From: Rikenellaceae bacterium
Lineage (GTDB): Bacteria > Bacteroidota > Bacteroidia > Bacteroidales > UBA932
Assembly (NCBI GenBank): GCA_900771005.1
Contig: CAAGMI010000241.1
Span: 10,378-74,377, forward strand
Direction of reading: 5' to 3'
DNA length: 64,000 nt
This document shows positions 1-8,376 of this stretch, in pieces. The notes below the pieces were generated by a model. The model was given only the letters and a program-made list of their open reading frames with translations, ran no database searches and was not told where the DNA came from. The translations under genes were made by a program, and so were the position numbers. Numbering within the stretch: the stretch's first letter is position 1; every line of letters starts with the position of its first letter.

Positions 1-591
1 CATCAGCAGAATAGTCCCATCCACAGTACCGCAGGCGGCATAATATACTCCCGTCATCAGAAGCGGGCCGAAGATTATTCCGACCGTTAGTTCACCGAGG
101 CCGTGGTAGCTCAGGCGCAGCGGGGCGGCATCGTAGAAATAGCCGAGGATCACCGCAGCTGCGGTCATTGCAACTATCCAGGCACTCCCGTCCGGGAAAG
201 CGAAGCCGTTCGACTTCGTCCAGTACAGGAAGCATACGGCCCCGAGAAGCAGGGCAACTCCGCCGAATACGGCGATTGCACATTTCAACCCCTTGAGAGA
301 GGTCTTTCCTTCTGTGAGATATGGGTATTTGGCAGTGAAGGCTTTGAAACCGCGACGCACCACCTTCATCCTCGCCTCGAGCACCTCGTCAAGATAATCG
401 AAATAGTCATCCAACAAATTCATTCCGCAATGTGCGAGGTTGACGCCGATTACGGCCAGGACGGCGGTATACCAGCAGAAACCGGGATTGCCGATTGCGA
501 GCACCGCTGCCATCAGGGCCGGTATCAAGCTCTGCATGGTAGCTGCAAACCGTGCATTTTCAAACCAGAAGTTCAAACGATTGTCTTTCAT
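1..591 (-). CDS. UbiA-family prenyltransferase (MenA-like), 3' part beyond window
   Basis: The start codon is at 591 and 197 codons are visible before the gene runs off the window at base 1, so the C-terminus is missing. The protein is very hydrophobic. It has the first Asp-rich motif of UbiA enzymes (NLLDDYFDYLDE, about residues 58-69) and the conserved stretch DAAPLRLSYHGLGEL that follows a later membrane helix in MenA-type enzymes. The family transfers a polyprenyl chain to an aromatic acceptor in the membrane; MenA (menaquinone synthesis) is the most likely member, but the acceptor cannot be fixed from a fragment. Its ATG overlaps the stop of the upstream HAD gene by 4 bases (ATGA), so the two are translationally coupled. 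Confidence 0.8.
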   Translation of the reverse strand, partial: MKDNRLNFWFENARFAATMQSLIPALMAAVLAIGNPGFCWYTAVLAVIGVNLAHCGMNLLDDYFDYLDEVLEARMKVVRRGFKAFTAKYPYLTEGKTSLKGLKCAIAVFGGVALLLGAVCFLYWTKSNGFAFPDGSAWIVAMTAAAVILGYFYDAAPLRLSYHGLGELTVGIIFGPLLMTGVYYAACGTVDGTILLM

Positions 592-1418
592 AAGCTCAGA
601 TTTTCGAGTTCACAGTCTGCCTTGATCTTGTCGATGATGGCGGTAACTATCTTATAGGCCTTGGAATCCTTCGTATAGACGGCCGGGGCCACGAAATTGA
701 CGCGTCCCTGGCGATGGAGCTTGTTGGCGACTTTGCTCTTCTTCTCGTCGGCCGGATTGAAAACCGCGATGGAATGACCGCCGAACATGCCTACGATCTT
801 CATACAAGGGACATCTGTCTCCCCGTCACCCATATATATCATATGCGAGAACGGGATGCGCTTCTTGTCATCGGCGATGGAGGAATTGACCATCTTGGTA
901 TCCTGAGCGCTGAATATACCCTTGGTTATCTTGAAAAGGAACTGGGTCTTTGCAGTATAATCCACAGCGATGCCCGGCCACTCGGCTTCCCCTTTTTCGT
1001 TGTAGATGAACGAGCCGGCGAATATATGCTTGAATTCGGAAGCTATCGGACTGCCCTCGATGATTTCGGTAAGGCCGCTGGAGTTGATGTAGTGCTCCAC
1101 CCTGACCCCGTGCTGCGCACCGTATTCGTTGATCAGGCCGAACCATTCCCTGACTCCGTCATACAGTTCGATGTGTTTGCCGAATTCGTGGAAACGCTCC
1201 CTGCGCAGCGGGATACCGGCCTTGTGTGCTTCGTCGTACATCAATTTCATATACGAAAGCACGTTGCTGGCATCCTGCCCGACAGCAATCCGGTTGCTCA
1301 TATCCCAGAACTCCGCTGCGGTCTTGCCGACGGCCTGTATGAAACCGAACTCCTGCATGTTTCCGGGAGAGAGAGTCCCGTCATAATCATAGATGAGTGC
1401 TACAATAGGCTTCTTCAT
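588..1418 (-). CDS. HAD-superfamily phosphatase
   Basis: The protein has 276 residues. Motif I of the haloacid dehalogenase fold is at the N-terminus (DYDGT, residues 11-15), with the nucleophile at the first Asp. The acidic motif IV is late in the protein (GDGETD, roughly residue 198). The spacing leaves room for a large cap between them, as in phosphoserine-phosphatase-like HADs. The substrate cannot be told from sequence. The gene is first of a two-gene transcript with the UbiA-type prenyltransferase (4-base overlap), so a phosphatase step on a prenyl or quinone precursor is conceivable, but that is inference. A long open frame on the opposite strand over the same region has no recognisable protein features. 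Confidence 0.85.
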   Translation of the reverse strand: MKKPIVALIYDYDGTLSPGNMQEFGFIQAVGKTAAEFWDMSNRIAVGQDASNVLSYMKLMYDEAHKAGIPLRRERFHEFGKHIELYDGVREWFGLINEYGAQHGVRVEHYINSSGLTEIIEGSPIASEFKHIFAGSFIYNEKGEAEWPGIAVDYTAKTQFLFKITKGIFSAQDTKMVNSSIADDKKRIPFSHMIYMGDGETDVPCMKIVGMFGGHSIAVFNPADEKKSKVANKLHRQGRVNFVAPAVYTKDSKAYKIVTAIIDKIKADCELENLSL

Positions 1419-1445
1419 TTCGCCACTTATTTGAATATTTCACCA

Positions 1446-1453
1446 CAAATATG
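1446..1453 (-). promoter_or_regulatory. putative -7 box for HAD-UbiA transcript
   Basis: On the minus strand the box reads CATATTTG, one mismatch from the Bacteroides consensus TAnnTTTG, with a TTG about 21 bases upstream. It would start transcription roughly 20 bases before the HAD start codon. Confidence 0.4.
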
Positions 1454-1484
1454 CGGATTTTTCACCACATATCGCAACAATTCC

Positions 1485-1515
1485 TTTGTCACGGCACATT
1501 CTTGGAATAATTTTA
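1485..1515 (+). promoter_or_regulatory. putative promoter of acyl-CoA synthetase gene
   Basis: TTTG at 1485-1488 is followed after 19 bases by TAATTTTA at 1508-1515. This matches the Bacteroides -33/-7 arrangement with one mismatch in the last base. The predicted start lies about 15 bases before the ATG at 1537. Confidence 0.5.
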
Positions 1516-1536
1516 CATCGTTAAACACGAACAAGA

Positions 1537-3180
1537 ATGCAACACTATCTGTCAATACTGCAGGACACGGTCCGGAAAAACTGGGACAGTCCTGCCCTCT
1601 GCAACTATAAAGGTGAGGAGATCACCTTCCATCAGCTTGCGGAGAAAATATGCAAATTCCATATATTCTTTGAAAGCATAGGAATACAGAAAGGGGATAA
1701 GATAGCTCTCTGCGCAAGAAACAGCGCAAGATGGGGCCTCTCCTTCCTCTCCATCAACACATACGGTGCGGTGGTAGTACCTCTCCTGAATGAATTCCTG
1801 CCGTCCGCAGTGGAGCATCTGGTAAGCCACGCGGAAGCCACGGTATTGTTTACGGATGCCGAGATATGGTCAAAGATGTCCGCGGAGAACATCCCCGGAC
1901 TCAAAGCTGTCTTCAACAACAATGACTACTCCCTGCTTTATTGGTCGGATGATTCAGTAAAGGAAGCATTTGACAGCCTTCAGAGTACGTTCGAAGCCAG
2001 ATATCCTCTGGGTTACGAGAGAGAGAATGTCAACTTTTACATAGGCGAGCAGAAGGATCTTGCCGTAATCAACTATACCTCCGGCACGACCAGTGCGCCC
2101 AAGGGTGTGATGCTGCGCTACGAATGTTTCAGCGCGATGATCGACTTCGCCATAGAGCAGATACAGCCGGGACCTGGCAAAACGATAGTCTCAATGCTGC
2201 CTATGGGGCATATATACGGACTCTCGTTCGAGTTCCTGTTCCCTCTGTGCTATGGAAGCCGCATATACTACTTCGGCAAGACTCCATCCCCTACCCTTCT
2301 TCTGAAAGCTATGCAGGAGGTACGTCCGTTCATGGTCGTTACAGTGCCTCTCGTGATGGAGAAGATATACAAATCAAGCATCAAGCCTGCCATCAGCAAG
2401 TGGTATATGAAGGTATTGCTCGCGATCCCGGGCATAGGAGGAATCATCTATCATAAGATAGGTCAGAAGATTATGGCGGCATTCGGCGGTCGGATCGAGA
2501 TGTTCATAATGGGCGGTGCCGCACTCAACCCTACGATAGAGAAGTGTTTCAAACGTATCGGAATACCTTATACTGTCGGCTACGGAATGACCGAGGCCGC
2601 GCCGCTTCTGGCATATTCCGTTCCTGAAGACTATGTTCCCGGCTCCTGCGGAAGGCAGATATCCTGCTGCGAGGTAAAGATTGACTCCGAGGATCCGCAG
2701 CACATAGCAGGAGAGATTCTCGCAAAGGGAGCCAACATCTGCAGCGGTTATTTCAACAACCCAGAGGCATCCGCCAATGCATTTACCGATGACGGTTTCC
2801 TGCGCACGGGAGACCTCGGCATAATGGACAAGGACGGAAACATCTTCATAAAGGGGCGCAGCAAGAACATGATCCTGTCGGCCAACGGGCAGAACATATA
2901 TCCCGAAGAGGTCGAAGCTGTCATCAATGCGAACGACTACGTAGCGGAATCCATAGTGGTGGACAGGAACAGCAAGCTGGTTGCCCTGGTATATCTCGAC
3001 AAGGATGCGATAAAGAAAGCCGGTCTAGATGACGAAGCCGTGTCCGACATCCCTGAGAACGTCAGGGTAAATTCCAACAGGCTCCTTCCTTCATACAGCC
3101 AGATCACCAAGATAGAACTGGTGCTCGCTCCTTTCGAGAAGACCCCGAAGATGAGCATCAAGAGATTCATGTATAAATAG
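1537..3180 (+). CDS. AMP-forming long-chain acyl-CoA/acyl-ACP synthetase
   Basis: This 547-residue protein belongs to the ANL adenylate-forming family. The P-loop-like motif YTSGTTSAPKG is near residues 177-187, the GYGMTEAAPL motif near 347 and the RTGDLG hinge region near 422, followed by KGRSKNMI. It activates a fatty acid with ATP and transfers it to CoA or ACP. FadD-type enzymes are the closest class by overall shape; acyl-ACP synthetase activity is an alternative worth considering because acp, plsX and the fatty-acid kinase genes lie a short way downstream on the other strand. It is monocistronic: its own promoter lies upstream and two hairpins follow the stop codon. Confidence 0.85.
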   Translation: MQHYLSILQDTVRKNWDSPALCNYKGEEITFHQLAEKICKFHIFFESIGIQKGDKIALCARNSARWGLSFLSINTYGAVVVPLLNEFLPSAVEHLVSHAEATVLFTDAEIWSKMSAENIPGLKAVFNNNDYSLLYWSDDSVKEAFDSLQSTFEARYPLGYERENVNFYIGEQKDLAVINYTSGTTSAPKGVMLRYECFSAMIDFAIEQIQPGPGKTIVSMLPMGHIYGLSFEFLFPLCYGSRIYYFGKTPSPTLLLKAMQEVRPFMVVTVPLVMEKIYKSSIKPAISKWYMKVLLAIPGIGGIIYHKIGQKIMAAFGGRIEMFIMGGAALNPTIEKCFKRIGIPYTVGYGMTEAAPLLAYSVPEDYVPGSCGRQISCCEVKIDSEDPQHIAGEILAKGANICSGYFNNPEASANAFTDDGFLRTGDLGIMDKDGNIFIKGRSKNMILSANGQNIYPEEVEAVINANDYVAESIVVDRNSKLVALVYLDKDAIKKAGLDDEAVSDIPENVRVNSNRLLPSYSQITKIELVLAPFEKTPKMSIKRFMYK

Positions 3181-3181
3181 G

Positions 3182-3244
3182 GTGACATTTTGTCACTGGT
3201 ACGGAGATTGCCAGCTATCCTGTTCGAAGCGGATAGCTGGCGAT
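3182..3244 (+). terminator. two consecutive hairpins after the acyl-CoA synthetase gene
   Basis: The first is a perfect 6-bp stem with a 3-base loop (GTGACA 3182-3187 with TGTCAC 3191-3196) directly after the stop codon. The second is a 14-bp stem with one wobble (3207-3220 with 3231-3244) and a 10-base loop, followed by TATTTTAAATA. The T-run is weak, so the second is a probable rather than textbook terminator. It separates this gene from htpG. Confidence 0.55.
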
Positions 3245-3264
3245 TATTTTAAATACTATATACT

Positions 3265-5127
3265 ATGGCAACAAAGACATTGAAGGGACAGATCGGAGTA
3301 ACGACCGAAAACATATTCCCTGTCATCAAACAGTTTCTTTATTCCGACCACGAGATATTCCTCAGGGAGCTTGTGGCCAATGCAGTGGATGCAAGCCAGA
3401 AGCTCAAGGCGCTGGCAGGCAGCGGTGAGTTCAAGGGCGAGGCAGGAGATCTCAAGGTGGAGGTCGAGCTCGACGAAAAGAAGAAAACCCTTAAGATCAT
3501 CGACCACGGTATCGGAATGACGGAGGAAGAGGTTGACAGGTACATCAACCAGATAGCCTTCTCGAGCGCTGGGGAATTCCTTGAGAAATACAAGGACCAG
3601 ATGGCCGGGATCATCGGACATTTCGGACTTGGCTTCTACTCTGCATTCATGGTCGCCAAGAAGGTGACGATAGATACTCTCAGCTGGAAGGACGGTGCCA
3701 AGGCCGTGAAATGGACCTGCGACGGTTCTCCGGAATACACTATGGGAGAAGGTAAGAAAGCTGACCGTGGCACTGTCATCACCCTTGAACTTGACTCTGA
3801 CGCCGAGGAATTCGCAAACAAGGGGAAGATCAGCCAGCTTCTGGGCAAATACTGCAAGTTCATGCCTGTCCCTGTAGTCTTCGGCAAGAAGACGGAGTGG
3901 AAGGACGGAAAGAACGTCGAGACCGACGAAGACAATGTCATCAACTCGATAGACCCGATCTGGACCAAGGCTCCGTCAGATCTCAAGGACGAAGACTACC
4001 TCAAGTTCTACAGGGAACTCTATCCTATGGACGAGGAACCTATGTTCTGGATACACCTCAACGTGGACTATCCTTTCAACCTTACCGGCGTGCTGTACTT
4101 TCCTAAGATCAAGGAAAGGATGGCCATCGACAAGAACAAGATACAGCTCTATTGCAATCAGATGTTCGTCACGGACCACGTGGACAACATAGTGCCGGAT
4201 TTCCTCACCCTGCTCCACGGTGTGATCGACTCGCCGGACATTCCTCTGAACGTCAGCAGAAGCTATCTCCAGTCAGATGCCAACGTCAAGAAGATAAGCA
4301 CCTATATCACCAAGAAGGTGGCTGACAGGCTTGAAGAGATATTCAGGGAGCAGAGGGAGAAGTTTGAGGAAAAGTGGGATAATCTCAAGCTCTTCATCGA
4401 ATATGGTATGCTGACCGACGAGAAGTTCGCGGAGAGGGCTATGGAGTTCGCTCTTTTCAAGAACACGGACGGCAAGTTCTTCAGCTTCGAGGATTATCGC
4501 AAGGTCATAGAAGGCAGCCAGACAGACAAGGACAAGAAGGTGGTATATTTGTATTCAACCGACGTCGAAGGCCAGTACAGCCAGATTGAAGCGACAAAGA
4601 ACAAGGGTTATGATGTCCTGCTGATGGATTGCGAGCTGGATTCACACTTCGTCAACCTTCTCGAGACCAGGCTCAAGGACTGCCGCTTCGCCCGCGTGGA
4701 CAGCGACTCTATCGACAATCTGATCCCTACGGAGGAAAAGGCTAAGCCGGAAATGTCAGACGATGACAAGAAGGCTCTGGAAGAGCTGTTCAAGGCTGCG
4801 CTCCCTGAAGGCAACGAGTATGTGATCGAGCCTGAGAATCTGGGAGAGGACGCCGCTCCCGTACTTATCACACAGAGCGAATTCATGCGCAGGTACCGCG
4901 AGATGTCGGCACTTGGCGGCGGAATGAACTTCTATGGAGAACTTCCTGAAGGCTATAATGTCAAGGTCAATATGGAGAACCCTCTCATCGCGAAGATATG
5001 GGGCGACCGCGAGGGCACGAACGAACTCCTGCACCAGGTTATAGACCTGGCACTCCTGAGCAAGGGAATGCTTAAGGGAAAGGCTCTCGCGGATTTCATC
5101 GCAAGAAGCCAGGACCTTCTGAAATAA
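3265..5127 (+). CDS. htpG: chaperone HtpG (Hsp90)
   Basis: This is a 620-residue Hsp90 of the bacterial type. The GHKL ATP pocket is at the N-terminus: ELVANAVDA (Asn/Asp for Mg-ATP), DHGIGM and the lid motif GHFGLGFYS. The middle domain contains VDNIVPDFLTLLHGVIDSPDIPLNVSR (split here: VDNIVPDFLTLLHGVID then SPDIPLNVSR), the conserved Hsp90 segment with the catalytic Arg. HtpG is a cytosolic homodimer that helps client proteins fold, chiefly under stress. The C-terminal dimerisation domain is complete. The stop codon abuts the stop of acp on the other strand with no spacer, so the two genes converge tail to tail. I did not find a clear heat-shock promoter upstream. Confidence 0.97.
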   Translation: MATKTLKGQIGVTTENIFPVIKQFLYSDHEIFLRELVANAVDASQKLKALAGSGEFKGEAGDLKVEVELDEKKKTLKIIDHGIGMTEEEVDRYINQIAFSSAGEFLEKYKDQMAGIIGHFGLGFYSAFMVAKKVTIDTLSWKDGAKAVKWTCDGSPEYTMGEGKKADRGTVITLELDSDAEEFANKGKISQLLGKYCKFMPVPVVFGKKTEWKDGKNVETDEDNVINSIDPIWTKAPSDLKDEDYLKFYRELYPMDEEPMFWIHLNVDYPFNLTGVLYFPKIKERMAIDKNKIQLYCNQMFVTDHVDNIVPDFLTLLHGVIDSPDIPLNVSRSYLQSDANVKKISTYITKKVADRLEEIFREQREKFEEKWDNLKLFIEYGMLTDEKFAERAMEFALFKNTDGKFFSFEDYRKVIEGSQTDKDKKVVYLYSTDVEGQYSQIEATKNKGYDVLLMDCELDSHFVNLLETRLKDCRFARVDSDSIDNLIPTEEKAKPEMSDDDKKALEELFKAALPEGNEYVIEPENLGEDAAPVLITQSEFMRRYREMSALGGGMNFYGELPEGYNVKVNMENPLIAKIWGDREGTNELLHQVIDLALLSKGMLKGKALADFIARSQDLLK

Positions 5128-5358
5128 CTATGCGTTTTTCTGAGCGTCCAGGTATGTGATAACGTCCTGGACGGTCTCGAACGCAGCAAGTTTCTCATCG
5201 GGGATGACTATACCGTAGTCGTCCTCGATTTTCATAAGGAGCTGCAGGATATTGAGGGAATCAGCCCCCAGGTCTTCCTTGATGCGTGATGACAATTGCA
5301 CCTTTGACGGATCAATACGCAACTGTTTCGCTAGAATCTTCTGAACTTCGTCAAACAT
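5128..5358 (-). CDS. acpP: acyl carrier protein
   Basis: The protein has 76 residues and is strongly acidic. The phosphopantetheine attachment motif is GADSLN (Ser near residue 36), where the 4'-phosphopantetheine arm is added. ACP carries growing acyl chains in type II fatty acid synthesis and receives or donates acyl groups to PlsX. I chose the ATG at 5358 rather than longer reading because it starts the canonical ACP fold and is preceded by AAGGA. The gene begins 2 bases after the plsX stop, so it is the last gene of the plsX transcript. A main housekeeping ACP next to fabF may exist elsewhere; this one may be dedicated to lipid initiation. Confidence 0.93.
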   Translation of the reverse strand: MFDEVQKILAKQLRIDPSKVQLSSRIKEDLGADSLNILQLLMKIEDDYGIVIPDEKLAAFETVQDVITYLDAQKNA

Positions 5359-5360
5359 AA

Positions 5361-6380
5361 TTATCCTTCGTAATGATCGTATTTGTCCAATGCGGCGGTA
5401 ATCTTGGATGACAGCGAACTTGCTTCCATCCTGTATGCCTGCTCTATGCATTTCTCAACGGCGACCGCCTTGCTGCTCCCGTGGCCTTTGACAACCACTT
5501 TTGACGTACCCAGGAGCACGCTTCCACCGTAGTTCTGGTAGTTCATGAACGACTTCAGGTCCGCGAACATCTTCTTCTGGAAGAGCGCACCGAACTTGTA
5601 TATCGCCTTTGAGAATATGGTTTCCTTGACTTTCAGCAGGAGTTCCATAGCTGTCCCTTCAGTGGTCTTTACCAGCACGTTACCGGAGAATCCGTCGCAT
5701 ACCACGGCGTCATATGCTCCGGAAAGCAGGTCGCGGCTCTCCATATTGCCGACGAAGTTGATGCACGGAAGATCTGACAGCATCCTGTAGGCCTCCTGGC
5801 GTATGGTATCGCCCTTTTCAGCTTCCTTCCCGACATTGAGCAGGGCTATGCGCGGGTTCTTGACCCCATAGACGTTCTCAAGATAAAGAGAGGACATTAT
5901 GGCGAACTGCTTGAGATAGTCTGCCGTGACTTCTACATTGGCCCCGCTGTCGCAGATGCCGACTATGCCGCCCTTCATGGTGGGCAGCAACGGACAGAAC
6001 GCCGGTCTTATGACGCCCTCAAGCACTCCGATGCGTGTAAGCGCACCCGCTACAAGGGCGCCGGTGGATCCCGTGCTCACCATTCCGGCTATGTCATCCT
6101 CGTCCCTGAGCATCCTGATGGCCTTTATCATGGAGCTTTCCTTCTTGAGACGTATGGCATCCGTCGGTTTCTCGTCGCAGCCTATGACCTCGGGCGCGTG
6201 TACGACCTGAAGGCGAGAACTGTCATAATTCCTGCCGTCCAGATATGCCCTGATGGTACTTTCATCCCCTGTGAGTATGAGGCTGAGGTCCTTGAATCTC
6301 TCAAGGGCCGAGAGGCTTCCGTCAATGTTGGCCTGAGGGCTGTGGTCTCCGCCGAAGCAGTCAACTATTATCTTTATCAT
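5361..6380 (-). CDS. plsX: phosphate acyltransferase PlsX
   Basis: This 339-residue protein starts at MIKIIVDCFGGDHSP. PlsX interconverts acyl-ACP and acyl-phosphate, the donor for PlsY in phosphatidic acid synthesis at the membrane. Recognisable segments are DCFGGDHSP near the start, GMVSTGSTGALVAGA in the middle, and DGFSGNVLVKTTEG near residue 235. A longer reading from 6563 exists but adds non-homologous residues that overlap the upstream gene, so the ATG at 6380, which overlaps the stop of the GNAT gene as ATGA, is preferred. Its neighbours fakA and fakB make acyl-phosphate from free fatty acids, exactly the PlsX substrate or product. Confidence 0.95.
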   Translation of the reverse strand: MIKIIVDCFGGDHSPQANIDGSLSALERFKDLSLILTGDESTIRAYLDGRNYDSSRLQVVHAPEVIGCDEKPTDAIRLKKESSMIKAIRMLRDEDDIAGMVSTGSTGALVAGALTRIGVLEGVIRPAFCPLLPTMKGGIVGICDSGANVEVTADYLKQFAIMSSLYLENVYGVKNPRIALLNVGKEAEKGDTIRQEAYRMLSDLPCINFVGNMESRDLLSGAYDAVVCDGFSGNVLVKTTEGTAMELLLKVKETIFSKAIYKFGALFQKKMFADLKSFMNYQNYGGSVLLGTSKVVVKGHGSSKAVAVEKCIEQAYRMEASSLSSKITAALDKYDHYEG

Positions 6381-7504
6381 GCTATTTTCTTGAGATATGA
6401 GCGACGGCGCTTGTTGCGCTTCTCGTCGAAACGTTTCCACAGGTTCAGTATCGCCGCATTGTCCTCGAGATTGAGGTTCGTGTCGGCATACTTGAGTCCC
6501 GGCATCGCAAGCATCCGGGCAAGTTCGTTGGCTATGATGACGCTCACTCCCCTGTTGAGCCACTCAGGATCGACTCCTATAAGGCCGAGGTCTATCACCT
6601 CCGGTCTCCTGACAGCCTTCAGAACCCTGATCAGGGCGAGAGGAGTCAGACGTCCGCCGGCAGTGCGCATAGCTTTTGCGATACACGGAAAGCATATTCC
6701 AAGCGCGATAACCCTGTCATGTTCATCAAGTATCACGATGGCGTGCTTTTCGTCAATGATGAGGTTGAAGTTGTCGATGAGCAGTTTCTTCATCCCGTCG
6801 GAGAACGGAACCGTGCCATAGACCTTGTCGTAGGACCTGTCAAGTATGTCGAAGAATCCGTCCGCGTATTTTTTCAGGAAGTCCCTTCCGCTTTTCGCCT
6901 CTCCGATGTGAAGATTGTAGCGCTTCAGGACGAATGCGGCCATTTTCTTCATCTCCTCGACCGACTCCGGATCCTTGGGATAACGTATCTGGCTCTCAGT
7001 CCAGTCCACCTCCTTGGCATATCCGAGACGCTCGATGAACTTTCCGTAATACTCGTAATTGTAGGCCTCCTCGAAGGTTGACATCTGGTCGAAACCTTCT
7101 ATCAGGAGTCCTTCACGTTCAAGGTCGGAGAAACCCAGCGGGCCCACGACTTCTTCCATCCCCTTCGACTTCGCCCAGGACTCCACTGCCTCGAAAAGGG
7201 CCTTCGCCACTTCAAAGTCCTCTACGACGTCGAATCTGGTGAAACGCACGCGTTTCTGCCCCCACTTGTCGTTGGACGAATGCTGGAGTATGCCGCTGAT
7301 GCGTCCCGCCATCACTCCGTCCCTGTATGCGTTGAAATAGATGTCTTCGCAGGTGTCGTGATACACGTAATCCTTACGGAATATCTTCCTCTCATCCAGA
7401 TAGAGAGGCGGTACGTAGTATGGATTGCCTTTGTAAAGTTTGTTCGGGAATTCGAGGAATTCCTTCTTCTGGGCACGTGTGCCGACTTCCCTGACTTCTA
7501 TCAT
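6377..7504 (-). CDS. GNAT-fold acyltransferase-like protein of unknown substrate
   Basis: The protein has 375 residues. It resembles the large GNAT proteins of the YghO type that are common in Bacteroidota: KLYKGNPYYVPP near the start, then GRISGIL and VVGPLGFSDLEREGLL in the first half, and a second acetyltransferase-like region (GIDPEWLNRGV-like: GVDPEWLNRGVSVIIANEL) near residue 310. The start at 7504 (MIEVREVG) is chosen over one ten codons upstream because it follows the fakB stop by one base. Its stop overlaps the plsX start by 4 bases. Sitting between fakB and plsX, it may acylate a lipid-pathway component, but nothing in the sequence fixes the substrate. Confidence 0.7.
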   Translation of the reverse strand: MIEVREVGTRAQKKEFLEFPNKLYKGNPYYVPPLYLDERKIFRKDYVYHDTCEDIYFNAYRDGVMAGRISGILQHSSNDKWGQKRVRFTRFDVVEDFEVAKALFEAVESWAKSKGMEEVVGPLGFSDLEREGLLIEGFDQMSTFEEAYNYEYYGKFIERLGYAKEVDWTESQIRYPKDPESVEEMKKMAAFVLKRYNLHIGEAKSGRDFLKKYADGFFDILDRSYDKVYGTVPFSDGMKKLLIDNFNLIIDEKHAIVILDEHDRVIALGICFPCIAKAMRTAGGRLTPLALIRVLKAVRRPEVIDLGLIGVDPEWLNRGVSVIIANELARMLAMPGLKYADTNLNLEDNAAILNLWKRFDEKRNKRRRSYLKKIA

Positions 7505-7505
7505 C

Positions 7506-8375
7506 TTATCTGTGTATTGAGTGGAACGCCACACCTACGCCGTTAGGTCCGCAATGACTTCCTGCCGTAGGGTTCGTCACAACATATTCAACCTTGAGAT
7601 CGTCTCCGAACTTTTCCTTCAGCATAGCCTCCATCTCGTGAGCGAGATCCTCCGCATCGGTGTGACCTATGATGAAGCGATGGTTCTTGATATCGTCTCC
7701 GAATTCCTCAACGTAATTGAGCAGGCTCTGCATGGCTTTCATACGGCCCTTTTCCTTGCCTATGCTCTCCATGACACCCTCAGTGCTCATATGGATTATC
7801 GGACGTATGCCGATAAGCCCTCCCATAGTGGCGGCAATGCCGCTCACGCGTCCGCTGCGACGGAAGAACTTCAGGTCATCGGCGAAGAAATACTGGCTGT
7901 AGTGGTCTATTTCAGTTTTGGACCATTCTTCAATCTGCTCAGGAGTCTTTCCAGCCTTGAGCAGGTCGCCGATCTCCCTTACTATAAGGTAGCTTACTAT
8001 GGTGATGCCCTTGGTGTCGATATCTATGAACTTCCTTTCCGGATATTTCTCCTTGAGCTTAGCCAAAGCGTTGCGCATATTGTCGAAGGTCATAGTCATG
8101 GCTGCGGAGAAATGCACGTAGAGGATATCGTTGCCTGCGGCGAATTCCGGTTCGAAATACCTGATATATTCGCTTTCGCTTATGGCGCTTGTAGTCGGAA
8201 GCGCACCTTCCCTCAATGTGTCATAGAATGCGTGGTAGTCATACTTGTCGAAATCCACGTATGGATAGACTGTCTTGGCGTCAACGCTGTACGGCATACT
8301 GATAAGCTTGTATCCGTATTCCTTGGCCACATCCGGCTGGATGTCGGTGTCGGTATCTGTAAAATAGGTCCACAT
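7506..8375 (-). CDS. fakB: DegV-family fatty-acid-binding protein FakB
   Basis: The protein has 289 residues from the ATG at 8375. DegV/FakB proteins bind one fatty acid in a buried pocket and present it to the kinase FakA. The family pattern is visible: the N-terminal TDTDTDIQPD strand-loop, the TTSAISESEY segment corresponding to the carboxylate-binding TS motif, and FFRRSGRVSG, which matches the RxGGRIS-type loop. A slightly longer reading begins with TTG inside the upstream gene; the ATG leaves a 1-base gap to the fakA stop and is preferred. Adjacent fakA and downstream plsX/acp strongly support this function. Confidence 0.85.
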   Translation of the reverse strand: MWTYFTDTDTDIQPDVAKEYGYKLISMPYSVDAKTVYPYVDFDKYDYHAFYDTLREGALPTTSAISESEYIRYFEPEFAAGNDILYVHFSAAMTMTFDNMRNALAKLKEKYPERKFIDIDTKGITIVSYLIVREIGDLLKAGKTPEQIEEWSKTEIDHYSQYFFADDLKFFRRSGRVSGIAATMGGLIGIRPIIHMSTEGVMESIGKEKGRMKAMQSLLNYVEEFGDDIKNHRFIIGHTDAEDLAHEMEAMLKEKFGDDLKVEYVVTNPTAGSHCGPNGVGVAFHSIHR

Positions 8376-8376
8376 A

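Noticed and set aside
714..1610. 298-codon open frame on the plus strand opposite the HAD gene
   Set aside because: No recognisable motifs, no promoter or ribosome site, and the minus-strand frame has clear HAD motifs.
5361..6563. PlsX with about 60 extra N-terminal residues
   Set aside because: The extension is encoded inside the GNAT gene and unlike PlsX; the ATG at 6380 overlaps the upstream stop in the usual way.
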